From: Lysobacter sp.
GTDB lineage: Bacteria; Pseudomonadota; Gammaproteobacteria; Xanthomonadales; Xanthomonadaceae
Reading direction: 5' to 3'
Assembly (NCBI GenBank): GCA_008015835.1
Contig: SSGH01000013.1
Location: forward strand, 248,001-312,000
DNA length: 64,000 nt
Of the stretch, positions 48,329 to 59,484 are shown in pieces. The position numbers and the translations under genes were made by a program. The notes beneath the pieces were generated by a model that was not told the origin of the DNA, did not search any database, and saw only the letters and a list, made by a program, of their open reading frames with translations. The number at the start of each line of letters is the position of its first letter. The first letter of the stretch is position 1.

Positions 48329-51300
48329 TTACTTGACCTCAAACTCGCCCACCAGCACCGTTTCGCTCTTGCCGCTCAGGCGCAGCGTGACGGTCTGATC
48401 CTGCTGACGCTTCGTGCCCCAGCCGGTGCTGAGCGTCAGCGACAGCGTGGTCGCGCCGGTGACGATCTGCTGGCGGTCGCCGAAGAAGTTGGCTTCGACT
48501 TTGTACTTCCCGGGCTTCGCGTCTTTCAGCACGAATTCCTCGGGGCCGTAGCCGCCGGTGAAATCGTCGCTCAGTAAGCCGCCCTGATACGTGTTGCGAT
48601 GACCGTAGTAGCAACGCTCGCCGTTCGGGTCGGTCACCCACAGGTCCATGTCGCTGTTGTCGCTGTCCCAGGCCAGCACCGCGCGCAAGTCCAGCGGCAT
48701 GTTATTGAGCAGGCGCGAATCGACGAAGTCGGTGTTCAGCGGCGTCGGGCTGGTCGCGACGATCGCGTTCAACTCGTTGAGCACCACCGCGTCCACTTCG
48801 GAAAAACGGCCGTCCCACGAGCGCACGACCACTTCGTACAAGCGTTCGATGGCCTCCTGCCGGCGCCCGGCCGCGGCCAGCGCCAGCCCCAAGTCGCGAT
48901 GGCTTTGCGGCTCTTCCTCGGACAAGCGCAGCACTTCGCGGAACGTCTCGACGGCGCGGCTCCAATCTTTCGCCTGCATCAGGCGATAGCCCAACACGCG
49001 CAGGACGTGACGGTTCTCCAAGTCCATTTCGGCCAGATTCGACAGCACGCGCAGCGCTTCGTCGCGACGGCCTTTACGCAGCAGAATGTCGCCGACATCC
49101 AGATAGAACGCCGTGCTGCCGGCGTGGCTGTCGCGCTCGTCCAGATACAGCGCATACACCTCCGCCGGCGCGGCATCGCGCAGACGGCGCGCGTACGGCG
49201 AATCGGATTCCCACGGCTGCAAACGGATGGAGACGCCTTGGCCGGCGGCCTCCGTGGCGATATTTCTCAGTGCGCCGCCATCGCTTGCCGACATCGAAAA
49301 CAGCGTGTCCGCTACAGATTGCAGCCCTTGTCTCTCGATCTCCGACCGTTGCATCGTAACGACCGGCGCCTCTGATTCGGCTTGGTTACGGGTAACCCGC
49401 GCCCCCGTCACCGCGACACGGTCGAGTTCCTCGGAAGACTCCGCAGGCGCGGCGCTGGGAGGCGGCGGCGGTGCGGGCGGCGGCGGCGCGGCTTCGTTCG
49501 TGGCCCGGTCTTGCAACGCGCCGGCCACGGCCGAAGCGGGCGCGCCCGCGCCGTTGGCGATCTGCTGTTTGTCTTTCGCGGGATTCGGCGGCGTCTTCGG
49601 ATAATCCCGTTCCCACCATTTCAAGCGTTCGGCGAAGCGCGCGGCGATCTCGTCGATGCGCTGTCCACGCGTGCGTTCGCGCTCCTCGCCTTGCTGTCGC
49701 TTCAGCGTGGCGACCTGTTCGCGCAGCGCGGTCGGCGCGGGGATGTCGTAACGCACGTAATCCTGCGCGGCTTCCAGCACCAACAGCGACGTGCCCGGGG
49801 TGACGATGCCGAAGCGCTGACCCGTGCGCGCGATATCGGCGCGATGGCGTTCGGGCTGTTCGGCGTAGGCGGCGATGCGCCATGCGCCCCACAGCGCGGC
49901 GACGCGATCGCTGTCGGCCGCATCGTTCGCGACCGGTACTTCGAGCGTGCGCGTTTTGCCGCCTTCGCGCAGCGTCACTTTCACGGTGCCGCTGTCGTCG
50001 GTCATGCGTCCGGCGATGCGCAGCAAGCCGCCGTCCACGTCCCACGATTGCGGCTGCAGATCCTCGATGCCCTCGCCTTCCAGCGCGAGGATGCGGGTAC
50101 CCGATTCGAGCAGCGCGCGCGCCGCTGCATCGACGCCGGCCCGGCCTTGCCATTGCACCAAACGCCCGCCGCGCGCGCCGGTCACGGCGGCCAACCGCGC
50201 GGCGTCGGTTTTCGCGCCCGCGCTGCTCAGCGCATACAACGCTTGGCCCTTCGCGAGCGCCGGGAACGGCGCATCGCCGTAGGTGCGCAGGCCGTCGCTG
50301 ATCAACAAGTACTCGCCGATATCGGCCTTCGGCGACCAATCCGCCAAATCGCTGGCGCCGTCGTAGACGGTTTTCTCCAACACCGCGCGCAGCGCGCTCC
50401 AATCGCCGCCGTGAATTTCGTAGACGCCAGCGTCCTCGCCCACGTCGCGCAGCAGGCGCAGCGACACGCGGCCATCGCCCATCGCCGCGAAATAGCGGTT
50501 CAACAGCGCGAATTCGCTCTGACGGTCGCGATCGCGCGCCGACGCCGACGCGTCCCACAGCACGCCGACGTGCTTCGGCAAGGTCCGCGGCGTCGACGGC
50601 GCGGCGGCGATGGGCAGTTCGACCATTGCGAAACGCTCGCCGTCGAAGCGCTGTACGAAGGTCTGCGGCGTCTTCGCCGCGGGCAACCGCAGACGCAGCG
50701 TGGGCAGGCGGCGCGGGGCGTGCTCGGAAACGCGCTCGCGAAGGACTTCATGCGTCGCGGCGTAACCGCCGCGCGCACGCTCGAAGCGCAGGGTGTCGAA
50801 GCTGCCGCTTTGGGCCGGCGTCGCGTCGATGCCGCTGGCACGCACCGCGAGCGAGGCGTGGTCGGCATCGGCGAGCAACTGCACCGGTACGTCCAACCGC
50901 CAGGCATCGCCGTCGCGCGCCATCGCCTCGTCGATGGTCACGCGCGCGCGGCGCGTGCCGTGCGCGGGGATCGGGTATACGCGCAAGCGAAAGTGATTGC
51001 CGGCCGTCTGTTCCAACAGGCCCGGATCGACGTTGCGGCGCTCGATGCTCTCGAACACCTGCTGCGCTTTCTGCTTCGGCACCGGCACCGCCTCGCGCAT
51101 CTCCTCGCCGATATCCAGCGCGAACGCCGACACCTGCTGGCCCGCGTGCAGCGGGAACTGCAGATTGCCTTCGAGCACGGTGTCGTTGGGATTGAACAGC
51201 GTCAGCTCGACCACGGTGCGCGCCAAGCCGCCGTCGGTGCGCACCGACATCGTGGCGGACCGCAACGACACCGGCGTTTTGCCGCCCTGGGATTGGATCA

Positions 51301-51439
51301 ACGGCGGCGCCGTGATCGCATCGTCCGGCGCGGGGCCGGTTCGGTTCGGCAGGCGCTCCTGCGCCCGGGGCGGCGAACTCGTCAGCGCCGAAGCGACGAC
51401 GAAAGTGAGCAGAGCGGCGATTCCAACGGGTTTGGACAT
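48329..51439 (-). CDS. Secreted VIT/vWA protein with TonB-plug-like, TPR-like and DUF2135-like parts
   Basis: 1036 residues. Signal peptide 1-26. A VIT-like domain (about 50-185, RTVVELTLFNPNDTVLEGNL), then a vWA-like region (288-455) with a metal-site DASAS (296-300). After a proline-rich linker (650-668) comes ELDRVAVTGARVTRNQAESE, APVVTMQRSEIERQGLQSVA and a stretch to 740, close to a TonB-receptor plug. TPR-like helices follow (770-880), then a C-terminal DUF2135/YfaP-like beta domain (914-1036, LAWDSDNSDMDLWVTDPNGE). The ATG at 51439 starts the signal peptide; longer frames overlap recJ. Role unknown, probably envelope. Confidence 0.8.
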   Translation of the reverse strand: MSKPVGIAALLTFVVASALTSSPPRAQERLPNRTGPAPDDAITAPPLIQSQGGKTPVSLRSATMSVRTDGGLARTVVELTLFNPNDTVLEGNLQFPLHAGQQVSAFALDIGEEMREAVPVPKQKAQQVFESIERRNVDPGLLEQTAGNHFRLRVYPIPAHGTRRARVTIDEAMARDGDAWRLDVPVQLLADADHASLAVRASGIDATPAQSGSFDTLRFERARGGYAATHEVLRERVSEHAPRRLPTLRLRLPAAKTPQTFVQRFDGERFAMVELPIAAAPSTPRTLPKHVGVLWDASASARDRDRQSEFALLNRYFAAMGDGRVSLRLLRDVGEDAGVYEIHGGDWSALRAVLEKTVYDGASDLADWSPKADIGEYLLISDGLRTYGDAPFPALAKGQALYALSSAGAKTDAARLAAVTGARGGRLVQWQGRAGVDAAARALLESGTRILALEGEGIEDLQPQSWDVDGGLLRIAGRMTDDSGTVKVTLREGGKTRTLEVPVANDAADSDRVAALWGAWRIAAYAEQPERHRADIARTGQRFGIVTPGTSLLVLEAAQDYVRYDIPAPTALREQVATLKRQQGEERERTRGQRIDEIAARFAERLKWWERDYPKTPPNPAKDKQQIANGAGAPASAVAGALQDRATNEAAPPPPAPPPPPSAAPAESSEELDRVAVTGARVTRNQAESEAPVVTMQRSEIERQGLQSVADTLFSMSASDGGALRNIATEAAGQGVSIRLQPWESDSPYARRLRDAAPAEVYALYLDERDSHAGSTAFYLDVGDILLRKGRRDEALRVLSNLAEMDLENRHVLRVLGYRLMQAKDWSRAVETFREVLRLSEEEPQSHRDLGLALAAAGRRQEAIERLYEVVVRSWDGRFSEVDAVVLNELNAIVATSPTPLNTDFVDSRLLNNMPLDLRAVLAWDSDNSDMDLWVTDPNGERCYYGHRNTYQGGLLSDDFTGGYGPEEFVLKDAKPGKYKVEANFFGDRQQIVTGATTLSLTLSTGWGTKRQQDQTVTLRLSGKSETVLVGEFEVK

Positions 51440-51703
51440 GGCGAAATCTCGATGCGGTCGGTGGCGGCGTGCCGAAGGGCTCGGGCGTGGCCCGGACGAT
51501 GCGCGTTGCGCGTCGCCCGCTGACAAACGTTCGGGGTTCGGGAATGGGGTCGATCGAGCGAACGTCGGCCGTCGTCGGGCGAATCCGAAGCGGACTCGCA
51601 TGCGCCGCGCGCTCGACCCGCCCCCGTTCCGGGTCGACGCCCGCATGCTAACGCGTCGCGGCGCAGCGGAACACTCGGCATGGCGATGCCGAAGCGACGC
51701 GGA

Positions 51704-51737
51704 TGGTCGAGAGGATCGCGTGGTCGAGAGGATCGCG
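51704..51737. repeat. 17-bp perfect tandem duplication
   Basis: TGGTCGAGAGGATCGCG occurs twice head to tail (51704-51720 and 51721-51737), between the VIT gene promoter region and the end of recJ. The rest of 51440-51756 holds nothing I recognise. Confidence 0.75.
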
Positions 51738-51756
51738 CTCGTGCCGGCGATCGGGA

Positions 51757-53505
51757 CTAGGCCGCCGGCTCGCAGTGCACCACGACCAATTGCACGGCGT
51801 CGCCGCCGCGCCAATCGTCGGGCTGCAGCCGATAGGCGATGCGCGCGACCCGCGGCGGCGGCGCGCGGCCAGCGCCGAAATGGATCGCATCGAGGCGCGG
51901 TTCGCCGCGTGCGGCGCCCGGGCGCGCTAATTCGAGTTTCGCGTGTTGTTCGCCGACGACTTTCCAGTGCGTCACTTCGAACACATCGTCGAACACCGGC
52001 TCGGGAAAGCCCTGCCCCCACGGTCCGCCGTCGCGCAGCGCCAGCGCGGTCTCGATCGTGCACAGTGCGTGCGGAATCGCACCGTCGCTGAGCAGTACGT
52101 CCTGCAGCGATTCGGACGTCAACGCCTCCGCCGCGGCGTTTTCGAACGCCTCGCGGAACGCGGGCAAGTCGTCGACGCGCAGACTCAAGCCCGCGGCCAT
52201 GGCGTGCCCGCCGAATTTTTCGATCAACCCGGGATGTCGCGTATCGACGGTCGCCAAGGCATCTCGAATATGGAAACCGGCGATCGAACGCGCGGAGCCG
52301 CGCAGCGAATCCCCGCCCGGTTCGCTCGGCGCGAACGCGATGGTCGGGCGATGCAGCCGTTCCTTGATCTTCGACGCGACCAAGCCGACCACGCCCGGAT
52401 GCCAGTCGTCGTGGTGCAGCACCACGCTGGCGCGCGCACCGACGCCGATGCTCGCAGCGTCGTTCAACCCCACCGCCGCCAGCGCCGCGTCCGCATCGTC
52501 GAGCATCTGCTGTTGTACGCCGCGACGTTCCGCGTTGATGCCGTCGAGAATCTCGGCGAGTTCGCGCGCGCGGCGCGGGTCGTCGCACAGCAGGCATTCG
52601 ATGCCGAGGGTCATGTCTTCCAAGCGCCCGGCGGCGTTGATTCTGGGCGCCAGCGCATACCCGATGTCGGTCGCGGTCAACGCGTTTTCGCGGCGTCGCG
52701 CGACCTCGATCAGCGCGCGCAGGCCGCACGCGCCTTTGCCCGAGCGCAAGCGGCGCAACCCCGCCGCGACCAAGGCGCGATTGTTCGCGTCCAGGCGCAC
52801 GAGATCGGCCACCGTGCCCACCGCCACCAAATCCAGCAGCGCGGTCAAATCCGGTTCGCCCGCGGGAAATCCGCGCGTCGCGCGCAGGCGCTGCCGCAGG
52901 GCGAGCAGCACGTAGAACATCACGCCGACGCCGGCCAGCGCTTTACTCGCGAAGCGGTCGCCGAGCAGGTTCGGATCGACCACGGCGTCGGCGTTCGGCA
53001 AGCGTTCGCCCGGCAAATGGTGATCGGTGACCAACACGCGCCAACCGTAGGCTTTCGCCGCGTCGATACCCGCGTGACAGGCGATGCCGTGATCGACCGT
53101 GATCAACAGATCCGGCCGCAGCGCGCGCAAATCCTCGACCAATGCGGGCGACAGTCCGTAACCGTGGACCGCGCGATTGGGCACCGCGTACGACACGCGC
53201 TGCGCGCCGAGCATGCGCAAACCGCGCACGCCCACCGCGCAGGCGGTAGCGCCGTCGCAGTCGAAATCGCCGACCACCACCACGTGCCGATCGTGCGCGA
53301 GCGCGTCTTCGAGCAAGTCCACGGCCGCATCGATATTCGATAGCCCATCGGGCGGCAGCAGGCCGGTGAGTTTCGGCTGCGCCGATGCGTACTCGGTCGC
53401 GCCGCGCGCGGCGTAGAGCGCGCGCAGGAACGGCGACACGGTCGCCGGCCATTCGCCGACGGCTTGCGCGGGCTCGCGGCGGCGAATCGTGCGCGCGGCG
53501 CTCAC
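51757..53505 (-). CDS. recJ: Single-stranded-DNA exonuclease RecJ
   Basis: 582 residues. RecJ degrades single strands 5' to 3' in repair and recombination. DHH-family motifs: VVVGDFDCDGATACAVG, TVDHGIACH, VTDHHLPGERLPNADAVVDP and, C-terminal (DHHA1), IEKFGGHAMAAGLSL. I place the start at the GTG (53503-53505) overlapping the rpfE stop (GTGA); the frame stays open upstream but there overlaps rpfE and is Arg-rich. Confidence 0.95.
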   Translation of the reverse strand: MSAARTIRRREPAQAVGEWPATVSPFLRALYAARGATEYASAQPKLTGLLPPDGLSNIDAAVDLLEDALAHDRHVVVVGDFDCDGATACAVGVRGLRMLGAQRVSYAVPNRAVHGYGLSPALVEDLRALRPDLLITVDHGIACHAGIDAAKAYGWRVLVTDHHLPGERLPNADAVVDPNLLGDRFASKALAGVGVMFYVLLALRQRLRATRGFPAGEPDLTALLDLVAVGTVADLVRLDANNRALVAAGLRRLRSGKGACGLRALIEVARRRENALTATDIGYALAPRINAAGRLEDMTLGIECLLCDDPRRARELAEILDGINAERRGVQQQMLDDADAALAAVGLNDAASIGVGARASVVLHHDDWHPGVVGLVASKIKERLHRPTIAFAPSEPGGDSLRGSARSIAGFHIRDALATVDTRHPGLIEKFGGHAMAAGLSLRVDDLPAFREAFENAAAEALTSESLQDVLLSDGAIPHALCTIETALALRDGGPWGQGFPEPVFDDVFEVTHWKVVGEQHAKLELARPGAARGEPRLDAIHFGAGRAPPPRVARIAYRLQPDDWRGGDAVQLVVVHCEPAA

Positions 53506-54515
53506 GCCGACGGTGTCCACGGCTTGCGCCAAAACCGCCAGCGCTGCGCCGCGCGCAGACGCAAACGACGACCATCGGCGGCGTCCAAGATCAGCGTCGA
53601 CAGCGCGCCGGTACGCAGCGCCGTCAGCGCGGGGCGCAGCCAATCGTCCTGCAATCGTTTCAGATCGCGCGCGCGATGCAGGTCGTAGAGCCCGGGCATT
53701 CCCGCGGCCGATGCGCTCGATGCACCGTCGTTCTCGTCCGCGAAACGCGACGGCAGCGGCGCGTCGGGCACGCGCGCGGCGAACGCGCAGTCGCGCAGCG
53801 TCTCGTCGTCGCTGCGGACGCACGGCGCGGCCACGCGAACGCGATCGGGCATTCGACCGCCGCCCCATACCCACAGCGCATTGATCGGCGGAATGCCGCG
53901 TTCGCGTCTCCGTTCGTTTGCCGGATGCTGATGCAGCGCGATCTGCGCCTCATTGAGCAGTGCGCGCCAAGCGCGCGCGGCGTCGCCGTGCGGCAAATGC
54001 TCGAACATGTCTTCGCCGAGCGCGGCCTCGGGTTCGCTGAATTCGGGCCATTGCGCGCCCGGCGATAGGCGCAGATACCAACGCGTCGGCGTCGGCGCAT
54101 CCAGCGCGAAACCGCGATCGCCGAACAGCGGCCGCAGCGCCGAAAGCATGGCGTCGGCTTCCTCGCGCGTCGGCGACAACGCTTCGCCGTACGCGAGCAA
54201 ACGCGCGCCGTTGATGTCCGGGCGCACGTACGCCGGATCGGCGCGCAGCCACACCGCGTCCGCGGCATCGCCCGCATCGCGATGCCGCGACAGCGCGGCC
54301 GGCGACCAATGCGCCGGCAGCGATTCGACGTAGCGCAGACGCTGCGCCGCGCGGCCGGGTTCGGCGAGCGGCACGGCGTCGGCGCGGCCGAGCGCTTGCG
54401 CGCAATCGACGGCCAGCGATTGCCGCCCGAATGCGGACCACGCCGGCAACAGGAAAATGGCTTGGTTCGTCATGTTCGAGGTCGCGCTCGAGGTCGCGTT
54501 CGTCGGGTCGGTCAT
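53502..54515 (-). CDS. rpfE: RpfE-type regulatory protein (phosphoglycerate-mutase-like annotation)
   Basis: About 337 residues. The sequence (AIFLLPAWSAFGRQSL, then DPAYVRPDINGARLLAYGEA, WYLRLS, INALWVWGGGRMP) resembles the RpfE family of Xanthomonas, encoded next to recJ in the rpf region; its biochemical role is unknown. Start uncertain: ATG 54515, ATG 54473 (closest to the conserved core) or TTG 54554 at the greA stop. The stop overlaps recJ. Confidence 0.8.
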   Translation of the reverse strand: MTDPTNATSSATSNMTNQAIFLLPAWSAFGRQSLAVDCAQALGRADAVPLAEPGRAAQRLRYVESLPAHWSPAALSRHRDAGDAADAVWLRADPAYVRPDINGARLLAYGEALSPTREEADAMLSALRPLFGDRGFALDAPTPTRWYLRLSPGAQWPEFSEPEAALGEDMFEHLPHGDAARAWRALLNEAQIALHQHPANERRRERGIPPINALWVWGGGRMPDRVRVAAPCVRSDDETLRDCAFAARVPDAPLPSRFADENDGASSASAAGMPGLYDLHRARDLKRLQDDWLRPALTALRTGALSTLILDAADGRRLRLRAAQRWRFWRKPWTPSA

Positions 54516-54550
54516 GACGTCGATTCGCCGCGAAAACCGCAGGTCGCGGA

Positions 54551-55027
54551 TCAATCGCGGTAGTCGACTTGCACCAGCTCGTATTCGCGCTTGCCGGCCG
54601 GCGCGTCGATTTCGACGGTATCGCCCTCGTGCTTGCCGATCAGCGCGCGCGCCAAGGGCGAGGAAATCGCGATCATGCCCTGCTTGATGTCGGCTTCGAG
54701 GTCGCCCACGATCTGATAATTCTTCTCTTCGCCGCTTTCCACGTCGGCCAAGACGACGCTGGCGCCGAACACCACGCGCGAGCCGGCGTTGAGCGTGGAC
54801 ACGTCGATGACCTGCGCGTGCGACAGCTCGGCTTCGAGCTGTTTGATGCGGCCTTCGATGAAGCCCTGCTGCTCGCGCGCGGCGTGATATTCCGCGTTTT
54901 CGCGCAAATCGCCGTGCGCCCGCGCTTCGGCGATGGCGGCGATCACCGCCGGCCGCTGCACGGACTTCAGTTGTTCCAATTCGGCGCGCAAACGCTGCGC
55001 GCCTTTGAGGGTGAGCGGGGCTCTCAT
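54551..55027 (-). CDS. greA: Transcription elongation factor GreA
   Basis: 158 residues. GreA rescues backtracked RNA polymerase. The coiled-coil N-terminus has [17 protein letters not shown] and the acidic tip [16 protein letters not shown]; the C-terminal globular domain ends [18 protein letters not shown]. The start ATG overlaps the carB stop by 4 bases. Confidence 0.97.
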   Translation of the reverse strand: MRAPLTLKGAQRLRAELEQLKSVQRPAVIAAIAEARAHGDLRENAEYHAAREQQGFIEGRIKQLEAELSHAQVIDVSTLNAGSRVVFGASVVLADVESGEEKNYQIVGDLEADIKQGMIAISSPLARALIGKHEGDTVEIDAPAGKREYELVQVDYRD

Positions 55028-58000
55028 GCTGGCCTCGATTCCTGATTGAGCGATTCGTGCAATTCCTGCAAAGCCCAGACCGGGCCGGTGCCGCGGTATT
55101 CCAACGAATGCAACAGCGCTTTCGCGCCGGAGATGGTGGTCGAATAGGTGACGCGTTGCTGGAGCGCTTCGCGACGGATCGAGAACGAGTCGGCGATCGC
55201 CTGCTTGCCCTCGGTGGTGTTGACGATATACGAAATCTCGCCGTTTTTGATCCGGTCGACGATGTGCGGACGGCCCTCGATCACTTTGTTGACGTGTTCG
55301 CAAGCGATGCCGTTCTCGCGCAGCCACGCGGCGGTGCCCGCGGTGGCGACCACGCCGTAACCGCGGCGGATCAATTCCTGGGCGACTTCGAGCACGCGAC
55401 GCTTGTCCGGGTCGCGCACCGAGACGAAGGCCTTGCCGATCGGCGGCGCCTTGATGCCGGCCGCTTCCTGCGCGCGCGCGAACGCGGCGCCGAAATTCTC
55501 GCCGACGCCCATGACCTCGCCGGTGGAGCGCATTTCGGGCCCCAAGATCGGATCGACGTTCTGGAATTTCGCGAACGGGAAGATCGCTTCCTTCACCGAG
55601 TAGTAGCTCGGAATCACTTCCTCGGTCGCGCCCTGCTCGGCCAGCGTTTTGCCGGCCATGCAGCGGGCCGCGATCTTCGCCAGCGCCATGCCGGTCGCTT
55701 TCGACACGAACGGCACGGTGCGCGAGGCGCGCGGGTTCACTTCGAGCAGGAAGATGGTGTCGCGGCCGTCGTCTTCGGTTTGGATGGCGAACTGCGTGTT
55801 CATCAACCCGACGACCTTCAGCGCCTGGGCGAGCGCGCGCACTTGATCGCGCAGGCGGTCCTGCGTGGCCGGCGCCAACGAATACGGCGGCAGCGAGCAC
55901 GAGGAATCGCCCGAATGCACGCCGGCTTCTTCGATGTGCTGCATGACGCCGCCGATCAGCACCCGTCCGTCCTTGTCGGCGATGATGTCCACGTCCACTT
56001 CGACCGCGTGGTCGAGGAAGCGGTCGAGCAGCACCGGCGAATCGTTCGAGACCTTCACCGCTTCGCGCATGTAGCGTTCGAGATCGGCGTCGGCGTGGAC
56101 CACTTCCATCGCGCGGCCGCCGAGCACGTAACTCGGGCGCACCACGAGCGGATAGCCGATCTCGCGGGCGAGCGCGAGCGCTTCTTCGGCGCTGCGCGCG
56201 GTGCGGTTCGGCGGCTGCAGCAGACCGAGTTGGTCGACGAGTTTCTGGAAGCGTTCGCGGTCTTCGGCGAGGTCGATCGAATCCGGCGAGGTGCCGATCA
56301 CCGGCACGCCGTTGGCTTCGAGCGCGCGCGCGAGCTTCAGCGGCGTCTGGCCGCCGTACTGCACGATCACGCCCTTGGGTTTCTCCAACTCGACGATCTC
56401 CAGCACGTCTTCGAGCGTCAACGGCTCGAAATAAAGACGGTCGGACGTGTCGTAGTCGGTTGAGACGGTTTCCGGGTTGCAGTTGACCATGATGGTCTCG
56501 TACCCGTCTTCGCGCAGCGCCAGCGCGGCATGCACGCAGCAATAATCGAATTCGATGCCCTGCCCGATTCGGTTCGGGCCGCCGCCCAGCACGATGATCT
56601 TGTCGCGCGCGCTCGGCGCGGCTTCGCACTCGTCTTCGTAGGTCGAGTACAGATACGCGGTGGTGGTGGCGAACTCGGCCGCGCAGGAATCCACGCGTTT
56701 GTAGACCGGACGCACGCCGAAGGCTTTGCGCAATGCGCGCACCGCCGATTCGTTGGTGCCGACCAATTTCGCCAAGCGCGCGTCGGAGAAACCCTTGCGC
56801 TTCAGCGCGCGCAGGCGTTTCGCGTCCAGCGCGTCCAAGCCCGCGGTCGCGACCTCGCGCTCGCAGGCGACCAGTTCTTCGATCTGATCCAAGAACCACG
56901 GATCGACGAACGACAGGCGATGCACATCGTCCACGCTCATCCCGGCACGGAACGCATCGGCGAGATAGAACAGGCGTTCGGAGCCGGGCTCCTTCAGCTC
57001 GCGGCGCAGCCGCGCCTTGCCCGCATCGTCGGCGAGATCCAAGCCGGTCGGGTCCAGGCCGCTCTTGCCCGTCTCCAAGCCGCGCAGCGCTTTCTGCAGC
57101 GACTCCTGGAACGTGCGTCCGATCGCCATCACCTCGCCCACCGATTTCATCTGGGTGGTGAGGCGCGCGTCGGCGGCGGGGAATTTCTCGAACGCGAAAC
57201 GCGGAATCTTGGTGACGACGTAGTCGATGCTGGGCTCGAACGACGCCGGGGTGAGCCCGCCGGTGATGTCGTTCTTCAATTCGTCCAAGGTGTAACCGAC
57301 GGCGAGCTTGGCCGCGACTTTCGCGATCGGGAAGCCGGTCGCCTTCGAGGCCAGCGCCGAAGAGCGCGATACGCGCGGGTTCATTTCGATCACCACCACG
57401 CGACCGTTCTGCGCGTTGATGCCGAACTGCACGTTGGAGCCGCCGGTGTCGACGCCGATCTTACGCAACACGGCGATCGACGCGTCGCGCAGGCGCTGGT
57501 ATTCCTTATCGGTGAGCGTCTGCGCCGGCGCGACGGTGATGCTGTCGCCAGTATGCACGCCCATCGCGTCGAGATTCTCGATCGAACAGACGATGATGCA
57601 GTTGTCCGCTTTGTCGCGGACCACTTCCATCTCGAATTCCTTCCACCCGAGCACCGATTCCTCGATCAGCACCTCATGCACGGGCGAAAGATCGAGGCCG
57701 CGCTTGGCGATTTCCTCGAATTCTTCCTTGTTGTAGGCGATGCCGCCGCCGGTGCCGCCGAGCGTGAAGCTTGGGCGAATGATCGTTGGGAACCCGACCT
57801 TGGCCTGAATCTCCAGCGCTTGCTCGAAATTCTTGGCGACTTCGGCCTTCGGGCATTCCAGACCGATGTCCTGCATCGCGACGCGGAACAGTTCGCGGTC
57901 CTCGGCCATGCGGATCGCTTCGCGCGACGCGCCGATCAGTTCGACGCCGTATTTTTCGAGCACGCCGTGATCGGCGAGATCGAGCGCGCAGTTGAGCGCG

Positions 58001-58281
58001 GTCTGGCCGCCCATCGTCGGCAACAGCGCGTCGGGTTTTTCCTTGGCGATGATCTTCTCGACCGTCTTCCACTGGATCGGTTCGATATAGACCGCATCCG
58101 CCATATTGGGGTCGGTCATGATCGTCGCGGGATTGCTGTTCACCAGCACCACGCGATAGCCCTCGTCGCGCAGCGCTTTACAGGCCTGCGCGCCGGAATA
58201 ATCGAATTCGCAGGCCTGACCGATCACGATCGGGCCGGCGCCGATGATCAGGACGGTCTGGATGTCGGTACGCTTGGGCAT
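55024..58281 (-). CDS. carB: Carbamoyl-phosphate synthase large subunit
   Basis: 1085 residues. Together with CarA it makes carbamoyl phosphate for pyrimidines and arginine. The two homologous ATP-grasp halves each show [15 protein letters not shown]-like and [16 protein letters not shown] motifs; the ammonia-side half begins [20 protein letters not shown], and the C-terminal allosteric part ends the protein. I start at the ATG at 58281. It overlaps greA by 4 bases and is separated from carA by two small genes. Confidence 0.97.
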   Translation of the reverse strand: MPKRTDIQTVLIIGAGPIVIGQACEFDYSGAQACKALRDEGYRVVLVNSNPATIMTDPNMADAVYIEPIQWKTVEKIIAKEKPDALLPTMGGQTALNCALDLADHGVLEKYGVELIGASREAIRMAEDRELFRVAMQDIGLECPKAEVAKNFEQALEIQAKVGFPTIIRPSFTLGGTGGGIAYNKEEFEEIAKRGLDLSPVHEVLIEESVLGWKEFEMEVVRDKADNCIIVCSIENLDAMGVHTGDSITVAPAQTLTDKEYQRLRDASIAVLRKIGVDTGGSNVQFGINAQNGRVVVIEMNPRVSRSSALASKATGFPIAKVAAKLAVGYTLDELKNDITGGLTPASFEPSIDYVVTKIPRFAFEKFPAADARLTTQMKSVGEVMAIGRTFQESLQKALRGLETGKSGLDPTGLDLADDAGKARLRRELKEPGSERLFYLADAFRAGMSVDDVHRLSFVDPWFLDQIEELVACEREVATAGLDALDAKRLRALKRKGFSDARLAKLVGTNESAVRALRKAFGVRPVYKRVDSCAAEFATTTAYLYSTYEDECEAAPSARDKIIVLGGGPNRIGQGIEFDYCCVHAALALREDGYETIMVNCNPETVSTDYDTSDRLYFEPLTLEDVLEIVELEKPKGVIVQYGGQTPLKLARALEANGVPVIGTSPDSIDLAEDRERFQKLVDQLGLLQPPNRTARSAEEALALAREIGYPLVVRPSYVLGGRAMEVVHADADLERYMREAVKVSNDSPVLLDRFLDHAVEVDVDIIADKDGRVLIGGVMQHIEEAGVHSGDSSCSLPPYSLAPATQDRLRDQVRALAQALKVVGLMNTQFAIQTEDDGRDTIFLLEVNPRASRTVPFVSKATGMALAKIAARCMAGKTLAEQGATEEVIPSYYSVKEAIFPFAKFQNVDPILGPEMRSTGEVMGVGENFGAAFARAQEAAGIKAPPIGKAFVSVRDPDKRRVLEVAQELIRRGYGVVATAGTAAWLRENGIACEHVNKVIEGRPHIVDRIKNGEISYIVNTTEGKQAIADSFSIRREALQQRVTYSTTISGAKALLHSLEYRGTGPVWALQELHESLNQESRPA

Positions 58282-58336
58282 GCGGTTCTCGCTTGGTGCG
58301 GGCTCGAAAAAACAACTGAAGTTCGGTGCGGCGGGT

Positions 58337-58831
58337 TCAATACAGACGCTCTTGCCATCGCTCGCGCGGCAGCCAGGTGATGCGGTTCGGGTCGTCGACC
58401 TCGACGCCGCCGCGTTCGACCGCGGCGAGAATCTCGGTGCGCATCGCATCCCAGCTCTCGGCCTCGGCGCCGATGCGCGCGCCGATGCGGTTGTTGTGCG
58501 CATCCATCGCGCGCGCGGGGTCGGCGCCGCCCTCGCCTTCCATCGCATAGGTGACCCATTCCACCCAGCGCGGCGAACCGGTGTAGGCGACAATCGCACT
58601 CGCCAAACTATGGCGATAGGCGTCTTTCGGGCCATGACGCCCGCCGGGCAAGTCGGAGCGGGTGGTCGCGTTGTAGACCGTGCCGAGCACGAACGCCGGA
58701 TACAGCGCGAGCGCGAGGGCCGCGAGCAGCGCTCGACGCGCGTACCGCCGCCATGCGGAGCGTCGCGCGGATTCGCGCGCGTCCAATGACGCCGCCGCGG
58801 CGCGCGCGATCGTTGGCGTGGTCTGCCGCAT
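58337..58831 (-). CDS. Small membrane-anchored protein, DUF6973-like
   Basis: About 164 residues. One hydrophobic helix (residues 33-52) is followed by an exported part with [16 protein letters not shown] and [13 protein letters not shown]. These match the 'DA.RH' and 'MD.HNN..G' pattern of DUF6973-like domains (function unknown; a His/Asn cluster suggests metal or peptide binding). ATG 58831 chosen; a TTG at 58840 would overlap the upstream stop by 4 bases. It lies between carA and carB. Confidence 0.68.
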   Translation of the reverse strand: MRQTTPTIARAAAASLDARESARRSAWRRYARRALLAALALALYPAFVLGTVYNATTRSDLPGGRHGPKDAYRHSLASAIVAYTGSPRWVEWVTYAMEGEGGADPARAMDAHNNRIGARIGAEAESWDAMRTEILAAVERGGVEVDDPNRITWLPRERWQERLY

Positions 58832-58836
58832 CGCGA

Positions 58837-59484
58837 TCAATCCAACATCTCGATCGGAATCTCGCAGGTCTTGCTCAGATCGGCGGCGAGCGCGTCCATC
58901 ATCGCTTCGGTGGCGCCGTTCGATCCCTCCGGATCGTTCATATCGCCGAATCCCGAAAGCGCCCGCAGATCCGCGAGCTGATCGTCGAAGACGAACGTCA
59001 CGAAGGCGATCATCGCCTCGCCTTCGGCCCGATTCATATCGGGTTCCTTTCCGGCGATGCTCGCTTCCACGGTCATGGCGATCAACTCGGCCGCGCCCTC
59101 GTCCAACACCTTCAAGCCCGAGGCGAACGCCTCCGGCTTCGCGCGGGCGAAGCGCTCGACCTCGGCGCGCTTACGCGCGGTAAGCGCGTCGCGTCCGAGC
59201 TCGCGCGTCACGCAGGCGTGCTGGGTCGCATTCAATTCGGATTTCATCTCCGCTTGATTGGAGGCGAGCACGCTCTCGAAAATCCGATCCATCGGCATCA
59301 TCGTCATGATGTGCGCGGTCATGCGATCGATCGATGCGGCGTCGGGCACGATGGGCGCGGCGACCGCCGCCGCGGTGTCGGAGGCGCGGTCGGCGACCTT
59401 CTCGGGCGCCGCGGCGCGCGCCGACGGACCTATCGACATCGAACACGCGAAGATCGCGGCGACGAGCGCGGAACGGACGTTCAT
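58837..59484 (-). CDS. Exported DUF2059-like protein
   Basis: 215 residues with a signal peptide ([16 protein letters not shown], cleavage near ARAAA). The helical mature part has [20 protein letters not shown] and ends in a DUF2059-like stretch; such proteins are periplasmic with unknown function. The ATG is inside the carA stop (ATGA), so it is translated with carA. Its stop nearly touches the next gene. Confidence 0.72.
   Translation of the reverse strand: MNVRSALVAAIFACSMSIGPSARAAAPEKVADRASDTAAAVAAPIVPDAASIDRMTAHIMTMMPMDRIFESVLASNQAEMKSELNATQHACVTRELGRDALTARKRAEVERFARAKPEAFASGLKVLDEGAAELIAMTVEASIAGKEPDMNRAEGEAMIAFVTFVFDDQLADLRALSGFGDMNDPEGSNGATEAMMDALAADLSKTCEIPIEMLD

Noticed and set aside
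51440-52729. N-terminal extension of the VIT-protein frame
   Set aside because: It overlaps recJ and is Arg-rich; the signal peptide starts at 51439.
55028-56899. Upstream extension of the greA frame
   Set aside because: It overlaps carB in another frame and has no GreA-like sequence.
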